From: JAJRRH01 sp047638815
Lineage (GTDB): Bacteria; Bacteroidota; Bacteroidia; Flavobacteriales_D; JABDKJ01
DNA length: 64,000 nucleotides
Direction of reading: 5' to 3'
Assembly (NCBI GenBank): GCA_047638815.1
Contig: JBLIMR010000006.1
Coordinates: 1 to 64,000, forward strand
Of the stretch, positions 50,127 through 58,657 are shown one piece after another; the first letter of the stretch is position 1; every line of letters starts with the position of its first letter. The notes under the pieces were generated by a model. That model had not been told where the DNA came from, did no database searches, and was given only the letters and a program-made list of their open reading frames with translations. Both the position numbers and the translations under genes were made by a program.

Positions 50127-51140
50127 CTAACCCCACTTTAGGAAGTGCTCTCGTGTCGCTCTGATACTATCATAAGATCCAACTGCCTGTTTGTGACTTA
50201 AGGTTTGTTGGCCATCAGAAAATGCCTTTTGTGGCACTTCATGTACTTCCATAATAACTCCATCTGCACCAGCCATTACGCAAGCCAACGCAACAGGAGT
50301 AACATATTTCCTAATACCTATACCATGGGAAGGATCAGCTATGATTGGCAGATGCGTTCGTTCTCGCAAAATCGCCAATGCATTTATATCCATTGTATTT
50401 CGGTACGCTTTTTCATAAGATCGAATGCCTCGTTCACACAACATAATTTTCTCATTACCACTTGAAAAAATGTACTCCGCTGAGTGAAGTAACTCATCCA
50501 AAGTCCCAGATATTCCTCGCTTAAGCATAACCGCCTTGTCCACTTTTCCGAGTTCACTCAAAAGATTGAAGTTTTGGCTGTTCCTTGCTCCTACCTGAAA
50601 AATGTCAACATAGTCATGCATCTTTTGAACCTGATCCAATTCCATTACCTCCGTGATTATTTTAATCCCATTCTCCTGACAATGTTTGTAGAATAATTTT
50701 AATCCATCTATTCCCAATCCTTGAAAACTGTACGGAGAGCTTCTTGGTTTAAAAACTCCACCCCTCATAATCCGAATATTGTTTTCTACCAGGTGTTTAA
50801 CAGTACATTCTATCTGATCTTCATTTTCAATTGAGCATGGTCCAGCCATTAGTTGGAAGTCACCATTACCAATTTTAACATCTCCACCCAAGTCAATGGA
50901 AGTCTTCCCAACTTTCCATTTGGAAGATACCAGCTTATATGCATCACTCACTCGGTGAATATCCTTTACCCCTTTAATGCTACCAACAAGTCTTGGATCA
51001 ACTTCGTCTTTTCCAATACAGATTAAGTATTCCCCGTTTTGAGTTACAACTTGATTGGGCGCATATTTCAGTTGCTTAATTTCAGACATGATATTCTCTA
51101 TTTGACCCTCACCTATTCCATTTTCTAATTGTATAATCAT
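50127..51140 (-). CDS. 3-deoxy-7-phosphoheptulonate (DAHP) synthase
   Basis: 337 residues. First step of the shikimate pathway, PEP plus erythrose-4-phosphate. N-terminal ferredoxin-like regulatory part (about 1-75) then the AroG/KDO8P-synthase TIM barrel: FQLMAGPCSIEN, RGGVFKPRSSPYSFQGLG, GARNSQNFNLL, LKRGISGTLDELL, CERGIRSYEK, PIIADPSHGIG and EVHEVP. This is the type Ibeta form. It closes the trp operon 13 bp after trpA, supplying precursor on demand. Confidence 0.96.
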   Translation of the reverse strand: MIIQLENGIGEGQIENIMSEIKQLKYAPNQVVTQNGEYLICIGKDEVDPRLVGSIKGVKDIHRVSDAYKLVSSKWKVGKTSIDLGGDVKIGNGDFQLMAGPCSIENEDQIECTVKHLVENNIRIMRGGVFKPRSSPYSFQGLGIDGLKLFYKHCQENGIKIITEVMELDQVQKMHDYVDIFQVGARNSQNFNLLSELGKVDKAVMLKRGISGTLDELLHSAEYIFSSGNEKIMLCERGIRSYEKAYRNTMDINALAILRERTHLPIIADPSHGIGIRKYVTPVALACVMAGADGVIMEVHEVPQKAFSDGQQTLSHKQAVGSYDSIRATREHFLKWG

Positions 51141-51153
51141 GATCTTTCTATTT

Positions 51154-51927
51154 TTAATTGTCTGTTAATATTGAGTCGATATAGTTCTTTATACTATGCT
51201 CTAAATTATCTTTTTCCAAGGCTCTAATAAATCCACTTCCAATAATTGCTCCATTGGCATACTTACATGCTTCTCTATATGATTTCCCTGAATTGATTCC
51301 AAACCCAATAACTTTGGGCGTCTTGAGGTTAAGGTTATGAATTCGATCGAAATATTCTAATTGTTCCTTTGTAAATTCTTTTGACCCTCCAGTCGTGCTT
51401 GATTGAGAAACAATATATAGAAAGCCAGAACTATATTCCGAAGCTTGTTGAATTCTTGCATCGTTAGTTTGTGGTGTAATTAAGAACGACATCCCTAAAT
51501 TGTATTTTTCTAATGCACTTTTGTACTCTTCCTGATAAATTTCCATCGGTAGATCCGGAATTATAAAGGCTGAAATACCCGCTTCTGAAGCCGCTTTGCA
51601 AAATTTCTCTTTCCCATACCTCATCCATTGATTCAGATATCCCATAAAGACAAGGGGCACATTTACTTCTTTCTTAATTTGCTTTAATTGATTAAAAAGC
51701 AAATCCAGAGTCATCCCATTTTTCAGGGCCTGAGCACTACTTTGCTGTATAGTTTCTCCGTCTGCCATTGGATCTGAATATGGCATCCCCACCTCAATTA
51801 GGTCCACTCCTGATTTTTGCAAACTCAATATGGTTCTGCCTGTATCATCGATGTTTGGATAACCCGCAGTGAAATACACACTGAGTATATCCTTCTTAGC
51901 CCTAAACAATTCTTTAATCCTTTCCAT
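51154..51927 (-). CDS. trpA: Tryptophan synthase alpha subunit
   Basis: 257 residues. Cleaves indole-3-glycerol phosphate to indole and G3P. Motifs: VDLIEVGMPYSDPMADGETIQQSSAQAL with the catalytic Glu and Asp, PLVFMGYLNQ, AFIIPDLPMEI, FLITPQTNDARIQQASEYSSGFLYIVSQSSTTG and GFGINS. Begins 3 bases after trpB, so translation is coupled. Confidence 0.97.
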   Translation of the reverse strand: MERIKELFRAKKDILSVYFTAGYPNIDDTGRTILSLQKSGVDLIEVGMPYSDPMADGETIQQSSAQALKNGMTLDLLFNQLKQIKKEVNVPLVFMGYLNQWMRYGKEKFCKAASEAGISAFIIPDLPMEIYQEEYKSALEKYNLGMSFLITPQTNDARIQQASEYSSGFLYIVSQSSTTGGSKEFTKEQLEYFDRIHNLNLKTPKVIGFGINSGKSYREACKYANGAIIGSGFIRALEKDNLEHSIKNYIDSILTDN

Positions 51928-51930
51928 AAC

Positions 51931-53112
51931 TTAATATCCAAAGTGTTTTATATATGTACTCAAATCCTTATCCCCCCTGCCAGATAAATTAATGACAATG
52001 AGTTGATCTTTCTTGTGCTCTATTTTCTCCAATACGGCAAAAGCATGGGCAGATTCTAAGGCGGGGATTATACCTTCCAAACGCGATAATTCCAATGCTG
52101 AAGTTAATGCCTCTTCATCCGTGACTGCATAACTTTTTGCTCTACCACTAGATATAAGATGCGCATGCATAGGTCCAATGCCTGGGTAATCCAAGCCGGC
52201 AGAAATGGAATATGGTTCTATAACTTGACCATCATCCGTTTGCATTAACAAGGTTCTACTTCCATGTAATATCCCTTCTGAACCTAGAAAACTTGTCGCA
52301 GCAGAATAACCACTGTCAATTCCTTTTCCTGCAGCCTCAGCAGCTACAAGTTTCACTTCTTCGTTCTCTAGATAATGGTAAAAAGCCCCTGCAGCATTGC
52401 TTCCTCCGCCAACACATGCTATTATCATATCCGGGTTTTCCCTTTTCTCCTGTGTCAACAACTGCTTTTTTATTTCAGCACTTATCACGGATTGAAATCT
52501 GGCCACCATATCAGGATATGGATGGGGACCAACCACAGATCCAATAATATAAAAAGTGTCTGTAGGATTATTGATCCAGTCTCTTATTGCTTCGTTTGTA
52601 GCATCTTTGAGCGTTTTGCTTCCAGACTTTGCCGGCCTTACCTCAGCCCCTAACATCTTCATTCGACTAACATTTGGCGCTTGCCTTTCAATATCATGCT
52701 CACCCATGTACACAATACACTGCAAGCCCTTCAATGCACATACTGTTGCAGTTGCTACACCATGCTGACCAGCACCAGTTTCAGCGATGATTCTTTTTTT
52801 ACCCAATCTTTCTGCAAGTAGTATCTGACCAATCGTATTGTTTACTTTATGTGCGCCAGTATGACATAAATCTTCTCTTTTTAAATATATTTTTGATCCA
52901 TATTTCGCAGACAAACGTTTTGCGAAATACAAAGGTGTTGGTCTACCAACATAATCTTTCAGAAGCGCATCAAATTCTTTTTTGAATTCATCATCTTGGC
53001 TAAGGGTCAAATAACAATTCTTTAATTCCTCAATGTTGGCGTGCAACATTTCAGGAATAAATGCGCCACCAAATTCACCATAAAAACCACTCTTCGTTGG
53101 ATCGTACTTCAT
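51931..53112 (-). CDS. trpB: Tryptophan synthase beta subunit
   Basis: 393 residues. PLP enzyme joining indole and serine. GEFGGAFIPEML, REDLCHTGAHKVNNTIGQ with the PLP lysine Lys89, ETGAGQHGVATA, GSVVGPHPYP and CVGGGSNAAG are all intact. Starts one base after trpF's stop region and precedes trpA by 3 bp, the usual trpBA complex. Confidence 0.97.
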   Translation of the reverse strand: MKYDPTKSGFYGEFGGAFIPEMLHANIEELKNCYLTLSQDDEFKKEFDALLKDYVGRPTPLYFAKRLSAKYGSKIYLKREDLCHTGAHKVNNTIGQILLAERLGKKRIIAETGAGQHGVATATVCALKGLQCIVYMGEHDIERQAPNVSRMKMLGAEVRPAKSGSKTLKDATNEAIRDWINNPTDTFYIIGSVVGPHPYPDMVARFQSVISAEIKKQLLTQEKRENPDMIIACVGGGSNAAGAFYHYLENEEVKLVAAEAAGKGIDSGYSAATSFLGSEGILHGSRTLLMQTDDGQVIEPYSISAGLDYPGIGPMHAHLISSGRAKSYAVTDEEALTSALELSRLEGIIPALESAHAFAVLEKIEHKKDQLIVINLSGRGDKDLSTYIKHFGY

Positions 53113-53113
53113 A

Positions 53114-53752
53114 TTACAATCTTATTTCTTTAATGAATTTTTCCAATACTGAAATATCTTTTAACGCTGGACTTAATTCAAATCCTGAATTAACATCAAT
53201 GCCTTGAAGTACGCTTAGCTTAAGTTTTTTCAGTTCTTGTGTATCTTCTATATTTATTCCCCCACTCAAATAGAATGGAACATTCAATTTGTATTGTTCC
53301 ATTATATTCCAATTAAATTTTTTCCCAGAGCCACCATATTTACTAGTATAAGTATCAAATAAAAAACAATCCACTACCGATGAATAATGATCGACATTAT
53401 CAAATGTAAAACCTTCATTCACTCTAAATACTTTCATAATACGAGCGCTACATTTCTCCTTCAATTCACCGCAATATGACGGACTCTCATCCCCGTGCAA
53501 CTGGATAACATCCAGGTGCAATGATTTTTGAATGTAAATTAAACTATCAATACTTTCATTCACAAAAACCCCCGTCTTCTCAATACTTGATTGAATATCG
53601 TCAACGATACGCAAAGCCAGTTCTGGCAAGATGTATCTACTAGATTTATTGTAAAAAACAAAGCCCATCATATCAGGATTCAATTTTGAAACTGCCATGG
53701 CGTTTTCATAAATCGCGTTTCCGCAAACCTTTATTTTTAACGCAACACTCAT
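53114..53752 (-). CDS. trpF: Phosphoribosylanthranilate isomerase
   Basis: 212 residues. Amadori rearrangement of PRA to CdRP. IKVCGNAIYENA (normally KxCG), MGFVFYNKSSRYI, VGVF-type GVFVNES, LDVIQLHGDE, DTYTSKYGGSGKKFNW and FYLSGGINIED. The catalytic Cys and Asp are present. Its ATG overlaps the trpC stop by one base (TAATG). Confidence 0.96.
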   Translation of the reverse strand: MSVALKIKVCGNAIYENAMAVSKLNPDMMGFVFYNKSSRYILPELALRIVDDIQSSIEKTGVFVNESIDSLIYIQKSLHLDVIQLHGDESPSYCGELKEKCSARIMKVFRVNEGFTFDNVDHYSSVVDCFLFDTYTSKYGGSGKKFNWNIMEQYKLNVPFYLSGGINIEDTQELKKLKLSVLQGIDVNSGFELSPALKDISVLEKFIKEIRL

Positions 53753-54537
53753 TAAACAATTGAGCTAATAAAATTTCTTGCTGCCAATTCTGGATGCTCT
53801 TCTTTCATAAATAATTCACCAATCAAAAAGCCATGAAATCCCGCTGATTTTAAAAGCGCTATATCCTCTAATGAATTAATGCCACTTTCAGAAATTAATG
53901 TCTTATTGGTAGGTAAAGACTCTTTGATTCTAATCGAATTTTGAATGGATGTTTTAAAAACTTTTAGGTCACGATTGTTTACGCCAATAAGATCAATATC
54001 ATCATTCAACTTTACCAATTGATCCTCATTATGCAATTCGCAAAGCACCTCCATTCCAAGATTTTTTGCTAGTGTCGTGAATTGTTGTATTTCCGCTTTT
54101 GATAAACATTCAGCAATTAATAGTATGGCGTCTGCACCGATTGATCTTGATTCGATAATTTGATATTCATCCACGATAAAATCCTTTCTTAGAATTGGGC
54201 AATAATTATAGTTTCTTGCCACCGTTAAATCTGAACTCTTTCCGCCAAAAAACTTCTCATCTGTAAGTATGCTCAAAGCTGAGGCTCCAGCTTGCATATA
54301 TCCAATAGTCACCTTCTCAACATCCCCATAGACATTGATATCCCCTTTGGATGGCGATCGTCTTTTAAATTCAGCAATAACCCCAGACATATCATCCCTA
54401 AGAATGTAATCATTCAAGGAGAGACAAGGCGACTTAAAATACTGAGAACTCTCCAATAACTTAATCGGATAAAGCTCCTTTTTTTCTTGAACTTCTATTC
54501 TCTTGTGCTCTTTTATTTCTTCTAAAATATTTTTCAT
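53752..54537 (-). CDS. trpC: Indole-3-glycerol phosphate synthase
   Basis: 261 residues. Ring closure and decarboxylation of CdRP. AEFKRRSPSKGDIN, LSILTDEKFFGG, ILRKDFIVDEYQI with the catalytic Lys, GADAILLIAECL, LCELHNEDQL, IGVNNRDLKVF and SESGINSLEDIALL. A standard single-function TrpC, not fused to TrpF. Confidence 0.97.
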   Translation of the reverse strand: MKNILEEIKEHKRIEVQEKKELYPIKLLESSQYFKSPCLSLNDYILRDDMSGVIAEFKRRSPSKGDINVYGDVEKVTIGYMQAGASALSILTDEKFFGGKSSDLTVARNYNYCPILRKDFIVDEYQIIESRSIGADAILLIAECLSKAEIQQFTTLAKNLGMEVLCELHNEDQLVKLNDDIDLIGVNNRDLKVFKTSIQNSIRIKESLPTNKTLISESGINSLEDIALLKSAGFHGFLIGELFMKEEHPELAARNFISSIV

Positions 54538-54544
54538 TGCGTCT

Positions 54545-55537
54545 TTATGATAAGTTTATTAGTGTCGACAAAGCTTTTTTCGCCTGACCAGTTTTTAAAG
54601 ATTCTCTCGCTTCTTCTATGCATTGCTGAATCGATTTATGCGGGTTCAAACAATGTATCGCAAGTCCAGCATTTGCTTCAATCACCGCATTTTGAGAAGC
54701 AGTTCCTTGGCCTGAAATAATGGCGCGAAATAATGAAACACTTTCTTCAATGGTTTCACCACCGTATATATCCTCTGGCTTGACTAATTTTAATCCGAAA
54801 TCTTCGGGAGAAAAAACTTGTTCTCCAATATTAGATCCAACCTTAAAATCTCCCGTTAGTGATACCTCATCGTATCCATCAAGTGCATGTAGCACCTTAT
54901 ATGAAACATTTTCCTCTTGTAAAATGTAATGATAGAGACGCAATAGTTTTAAGTTAAATACACCGGAAATCTGATGTGTAGGTCTCACTGGATTAACTAT
55001 TGGTCCGAGCATATTAAAAAATGTTTTTACGCCCAGTTGTTTTCTAATGGGTCCTACCGAAGCCATAGCGGGATGGAATAATGGGGCGTGAAAAAAAGCA
55101 ATGTTGCTTTTATCCAATTGTCTTTTTAATTTTGAAATATCATTGGTGAAATCATACCCTAAGGCTTCTAGAACATTGGAAGAACCACATACAGAGCTAA
55201 CTCCATAATTTCCATGCTTAGTAACTTTATACCCGGCACCAGCGACAACAAATGATGAAAGCGTACTAATGTTAAAAGTGTTTTTTCCATCTCCACCTGT
55301 CCCACATAAATCAATAGACTCTAAACCTCCCAAATCAACTTTTAAGCATAAATCTAAGAGCGCATCACGAAATCCCATGAGTTCATTTTTACTAACGCTA
55401 CGCATTAAAAAAACGGTTAGAAATGCAGCCACTTGTGAATCGTTATATTCCTTGTCCGCGATTTTGATCAAGACTTCTCTCGCTTCATCTCTCGAAAGTT
55501 TATCATGTTCGAATAATCTGTTGAGCAACTTTTTCAT
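54545..55537 (-). CDS. trpD: Anthranilate phosphoribosyltransferase
   Basis: 330 residues. Adds phosphoribose to anthranilate. ESIDLCGTGGDGKNTFNISTLSSFVVAGAG (PRPP site), KHGNYGVSSVCGSSNVLEALG, FFHAPLFHPAMASVGPIRKQLGVKTFFNMLGPIVNPV and GYDEVSLTG. One base separates it from trpG. Confidence 0.97.
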   Translation of the reverse strand: MKKLLNRLFEHDKLSRDEAREVLIKIADKEYNDSQVAAFLTVFLMRSVSKNELMGFRDALLDLCLKVDLGGLESIDLCGTGGDGKNTFNISTLSSFVVAGAGYKVTKHGNYGVSSVCGSSNVLEALGYDFTNDISKLKRQLDKSNIAFFHAPLFHPAMASVGPIRKQLGVKTFFNMLGPIVNPVRPTHQISGVFNLKLLRLYHYILQEENVSYKVLHALDGYDEVSLTGDFKVGSNIGEQVFSPEDFGLKLVKPEDIYGGETIEESVSLFRAIISGQGTASQNAVIEANAGLAIHCLNPHKSIQQCIEEARESLKTGQAKKALSTLINLS

Positions 55538-55538
55538 A

Positions 55539-56111
55539 TTAAATATTCATAAAGTTTATCATCATCTTTTTTCCTAAAGGCGTCATGATGGACTCTGGAT
55601 GAAACTGAACACCGTAAACTGGTAACTGGGCATGTCTAAAGCTCATAATCTCTCCATTCTCGTCATTGGAAGTAACCAACAATTCTTCTGGAAATGAATC
55701 CTTACTTGAAGCCCATGAGTGATATCTGCCGGCTATAAACTCAGATGGAATTCCTTCAAACAATGGACATTCAACTTTAGTGCGAATCATTTTCCCTTCA
55801 ATGCCGTGATATACCGTTGGTAGGTTATAAATTTCACCACCGTAGTTTATCGTTATTGCTTGATGCCCAAGACACACCCCAAGAATCGGTTTTGAAGATG
55901 CAAGATTCTTCAGTATTTTTAGCATGTTTCCTGCTTCATTAGGAATGCCCGGACCAGGGGACAAAATTATTTTATCGTAAGAGCTTGCTTCTTCAATATC
56001 TATCTCATCATTTCTTTTGACCTCAATATCATAAGTATCCTGAGATCTCAGGATGTGTACCAGATTGTAGGTGAATGAATCATAGTTATCGATTACCAAT
56101 AATTTCCTCAT
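55539..56111 (-). CDS. trpG: Anthranilate synthase, glutamine amidotransferase component
   Basis: 190 residues. Supplies ammonia to TrpE. LVIDNYDSFTYNLVHIL, LSPGPGIPNEAG, ILGVCLGHQAITINYGG with the catalytic Cys, and YGVQFHPESIMTPLG with His-Glu. Its start overlaps the trpE stop by 4 bp (ATGA). Could also serve PabB, as some TrpG do. Confidence 0.96.
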   Translation of the reverse strand: MRKLLVIDNYDSFTYNLVHILRSQDTYDIEVKRNDEIDIEEASSYDKIILSPGPGIPNEAGNMLKILKNLASSKPILGVCLGHQAITINYGGEIYNLPTVYHGIEGKMIRTKVECPLFEGIPSEFIAGRYHSWASSKDSFPEELLVTSNDENGEIMSFRHAQLPVYGVQFHPESIMTPLGKKMMINFMNI

Positions 56112-57490
56112 ATCTTCTCTGCTTGTTTTAGGGCTTTAGTCAGTGCGCCTAGTTTATTGTTTACTTCTTGCAATTCTTTTTCTGGGACAGAATCCATAAC
56201 GACACCTGCACCAGCTTGAAAGTGTAACCTGTTTTTTTGCGACAAAAATGATCGTATAATTATTGCCATATTTAGGACGCCAGAGTCCAATGAAATATAG
56301 CCTATCGATCCACCATAAAAAGTTCGATGCTGATTTTCATATTCTTTTATCAGATTTAGCGCTTTATACTTTGGAGCACCAGAAAGTGTTCCTGCCGGAA
56401 ATGTGTCCCCAAATATTTTTAATAATTTTTCAGGTTCAGTTAACTTTCCCGTAACTTTTGATACCAAATGAATGACGTGAGAAAAGTATTGAATCTCCTT
56501 GTAATTTTTAACATCTACTTCATCACAGTTTCTTGAAAGATCATTTCTTGCCAAATCGACCAACATAACATGCTCGGCATTTTCCTTAGGATCATCTAAA
56601 AGTTCTTTTGCATGAATCGCATCCTCCTCGTCATTTCCTGTTCTTCTGTATGTTCCAGCTATCGGATGAATCTCTGCCACTCCATCGTCCACCACAAGCT
56701 GTGCCTCTGGGGAAGATCCGAAAATCTTGAAAGAACCATAGTCAAAATAAAAAAGATATGGTGAAGGATTTATACTTCTCAAACTTCGATAAACGCAAAG
56801 GTCATCTCCTTTAAATTTTACACTGAAGGCACGGGATAAGACAATTTGAAACACATCGCCTTTTCTACAATGTTCTTTGCCCTTAAGGACAGCATCAATA
56901 AAAGCTTCATCCGTTAAGTTTGACTGCACCTCCGATGCAATTCGAAATGGGAAGGTGTCCACATCTTGTCTATTGAGCAATGCTTGTACTTTCTTTATCT
57001 GAGGCTCATCACCCTCTGGGGTGTTTTCTATGAGCTCAAGCTCATTGTTATAATGGTTAAAGACCAAAACAAATCGATAAAATGCAAAATGTATATCTGG
57101 AATATCATTGCTTCTTTTAGTATAATCGAATGTGTGAGAGTCAAAATATTGTGTGGACTCAAAAGTATTGTATCCAAATAAACCTTGATGTCCGTTGGAT
57201 TGATCAACGTGAATTCTAGACTTAAACTCTCCCAATAAAGACAATGCTTCCTTCGGATCTATCACCTGCTGCTTACTCGTTTTACCCTCCTTTATAGTAA
57301 GCTCATTTTGTTTCAAGCTAAAGGACATTTGAGGGTCAAAACAAATAAACGACTTACTGTTCGATGCACTATTGTTATCAGTACTCTCTAAAAGAAGCAA
57401 TTCACTGTAACTACCCCTAAATTTCATATAGGCGTTTACAGGTGTTATTAGATCCGCAAGTTGTTTGATATATGTTGATTTAAATTTCAT
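56108..57490 (-). CDS. trpE: Anthranilate synthase component I
   Basis: 460 residues from MKFKSTY at 57490. An upstream in-frame ATG at 57514 lies inside the attenuator stem and is excluded. Converts chorismate to anthranilate. GLFGYNTFESTQYFD, GDVFQIVLSRAFSV, NPSPYLFYFDYGSFKIFGSSPEAQLV, HPIAGTYRRTG, DLARNDLSRNCD and PAGTLSGAPKYKAL. First structural gene of the operon, under the tandem-Trp leader. Confidence 0.97.
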   Translation of the reverse strand: MKFKSTYIKQLADLITPVNAYMKFRGSYSELLLLESTDNNSASNSKSFICFDPQMSFSLKQNELTIKEGKTSKQQVIDPKEALSLLGEFKSRIHVDQSNGHQGLFGYNTFESTQYFDSHTFDYTKRSNDIPDIHFAFYRFVLVFNHYNNELELIENTPEGDEPQIKKVQALLNRQDVDTFPFRIASEVQSNLTDEAFIDAVLKGKEHCRKGDVFQIVLSRAFSVKFKGDDLCVYRSLRSINPSPYLFYFDYGSFKIFGSSPEAQLVVDDGVAEIHPIAGTYRRTGNDEEDAIHAKELLDDPKENAEHVMLVDLARNDLSRNCDEVDVKNYKEIQYFSHVIHLVSKVTGKLTEPEKLLKIFGDTFPAGTLSGAPKYKALNLIKEYENQHRTFYGGSIGYISLDSGVLNMAIIIRSFLSQKNRLHFQAGAGVVMDSVPEKELQEVNNKLGALTKALKQAEKI

Positions 57491-57502
57491 TGTAAAAAAA
57501 AA

Positions 57503-57527
57503 GCGGCCTACCAAAGTGGTAAGCCGC
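57503..57527 (-). terminator. trp operon attenuator terminator
   Basis: GCGGC-TACCA stem with TGGTA-GCCGC, 3-base loop, then nine T just before the trpE ATG. It can be displaced by an alternative structure when ribosomes stall at the Trp codons of the leader. Confidence 0.92.
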
Positions 57528-57543
57528 CAAAATATATTTAATA

Positions 57544-57603
57544 ATATACAAGTAGCACTACTCCACTCCGCATGAGGAATAATTAAGCCACCAACTTGTA
57601 TAT
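57544..57603 (-). promoter_or_regulatory. trp leader RNA stem (alternative structure)
   Basis: Perfect 10-bp inverted repeat ATATACAAGT / ACTTGTATAT. The two Trp codons (57588-57593) lie immediately beside the 5' arm, so a stalled ribosome would cover it. Consistent with the described Bacteroid-trp leader class; the exact antiterminator pairing is not proved. Confidence 0.7.
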
Positions 57604-57620
57604 ATAACTGTCAAATTCAT
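57558..57620 (-). CDS. trp leader peptide (two tandem Trp codons)
   Basis: 20 codons, MNLTVIYTSWWLNYSSCGVE, from ATG at 57620. Trp-Trp is at residues 10-11. A promoter ends 7 bases before the ATG, so the transcript is predicted to be leaderless. It should sense charged tRNA-Trp and control trpEGDCFBA plus the DAHP synthase gene. Confidence 0.88.
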   Translation of the reverse strand: MNLTVIYTSWWLNYSSCGVE

Positions 57621-57627
57621 AGTAAGG

Positions 57628-57658
57628 CAAATATTGTCATTTCTTTTTTATCACACAA
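57628..57658 (-). promoter_or_regulatory. Promoter of the trp operon
   Basis: Minus strand: TTG (57658-57656), 20-base spacer, AATATTTG (57635-57628, 7 of 8). Confidence 0.7.
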
Positions 57659-57726
57659 GGGTGAATATTAATTTTTCTATTTCTGAGTTTACAATTCCAA
57701 ATTGAAGATAAGATATACATTATTAA

Positions 57727-58518
57727 CTAGTAGAACGTGTAATCAAAGTTCATCTCCGAATACAACTTACCATTATTGGATTTTTTGATTTTCGAAATGT
57801 AACCGTGTTTGTTGTATAATATATCCTCCTCCATTAGTAATGGCCTAGCTAATAATTCCGCCAAGGACATGATCGTTTTCTTTACAAGATATCCTGACTC
57901 ATTATAGTCATAATAGATTTGAGAATCCTCCTCCGCCTCTCTACTGGGATTATCAAAAGCGAATAACTTTTCTTCTACGATCTGACCTTGTTTAAAAATG
58001 TAGACCGATTCATTTTTTAACTCGCCCTTGTGCGTGCTTTTTTTTGATCTAATATCACCCTCCAAGTCATAATCAAATTGATAAACCCAAATTTGGGATG
58101 AATCATTATCCAAAACAATTTCAAATTGAAGACTACCATCTTCATTGTAATTCCGTACAATTTTTTCAACTTGTGTTCTGTTTGTTAATGGATAATATTT
58201 TTCCTTTTTCACCAAAAGCCCCTTGTCATTATAGTCATACGCGAGCTCTTCTTGAATCTCTTTGAATTTTGAAAACCTAGTCTCTATAGCCAACAATCCA
58301 ATACTGTCATATTTGTATTTTCTTATACTAGTTCTCTCTTTTTTGGCATAATTAACCTGCTCAATGAGTTGGCCGCTTTCATTGTATGTCTCTTCGATAA
58401 CTGAAACAGTTTTGCCTTGAAAATTAGATTTAGTAATGATTTTAGACTTGATGACTTCTTTTTGACCCACAAGTGGCGAACAAAAAACAATAAGAAATAA
58501 GGTAAATACAAGCCTCAT
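57727..58518 (-). CDS. Exported YD-repeat-like protein
   Basis: 263 residues from MRLVFTL; a TTG/ATG six codons upstream is less likely. Signal peptide (VFTLFLIVFCSPLVGQ). The body is a row of short imperfect repeats centred on Y-D/N-Y/E-x-G-L/S-L (YDSIGLLAIETR, YNDKGLLVKKEKYY, YNEDGSLQFEIV, YDLEGDIRSKK, YNESGYLVKKT, YNKHGYISKIKK), like YD/RHS-type beta-repeats in small secreted Bacteroidota proteins. Function unknown. Confidence 0.82.
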   Translation of the reverse strand: MRLVFTLFLIVFCSPLVGQKEVIKSKIITKSNFQGKTVSVIEETYNESGQLIEQVNYAKKERTSIRKYKYDSIGLLAIETRFSKFKEIQEELAYDYNDKGLLVKKEKYYPLTNRTQVEKIVRNYNEDGSLQFEIVLDNDSSQIWVYQFDYDLEGDIRSKKSTHKGELKNESVYIFKQGQIVEEKLFAFDNPSREAEEDSQIYYDYNESGYLVKKTIMSLAELLARPLLMEEDILYNKHGYISKIKKSNNGKLYSEMNFDYTFY

Positions 58519-58657
58519 AGAGTTTATTTGACACAAATCTAGTATAACATTAGCCTCTTGTCAATATCAAAACTTGTAAGAATATTGTTACTCATAAGCC
58601 CGAACAATTCCCAAACAAACCTGATTCATATAAAAGATCCCTTCCATAGGTCCTTTT

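Noticed and set aside
57491..57514. Upstream ATG for trpE at 57514
   Set aside because: Lies in the attenuator stem; the encoded extension (VGRFFFT) is the terminator's T-run.
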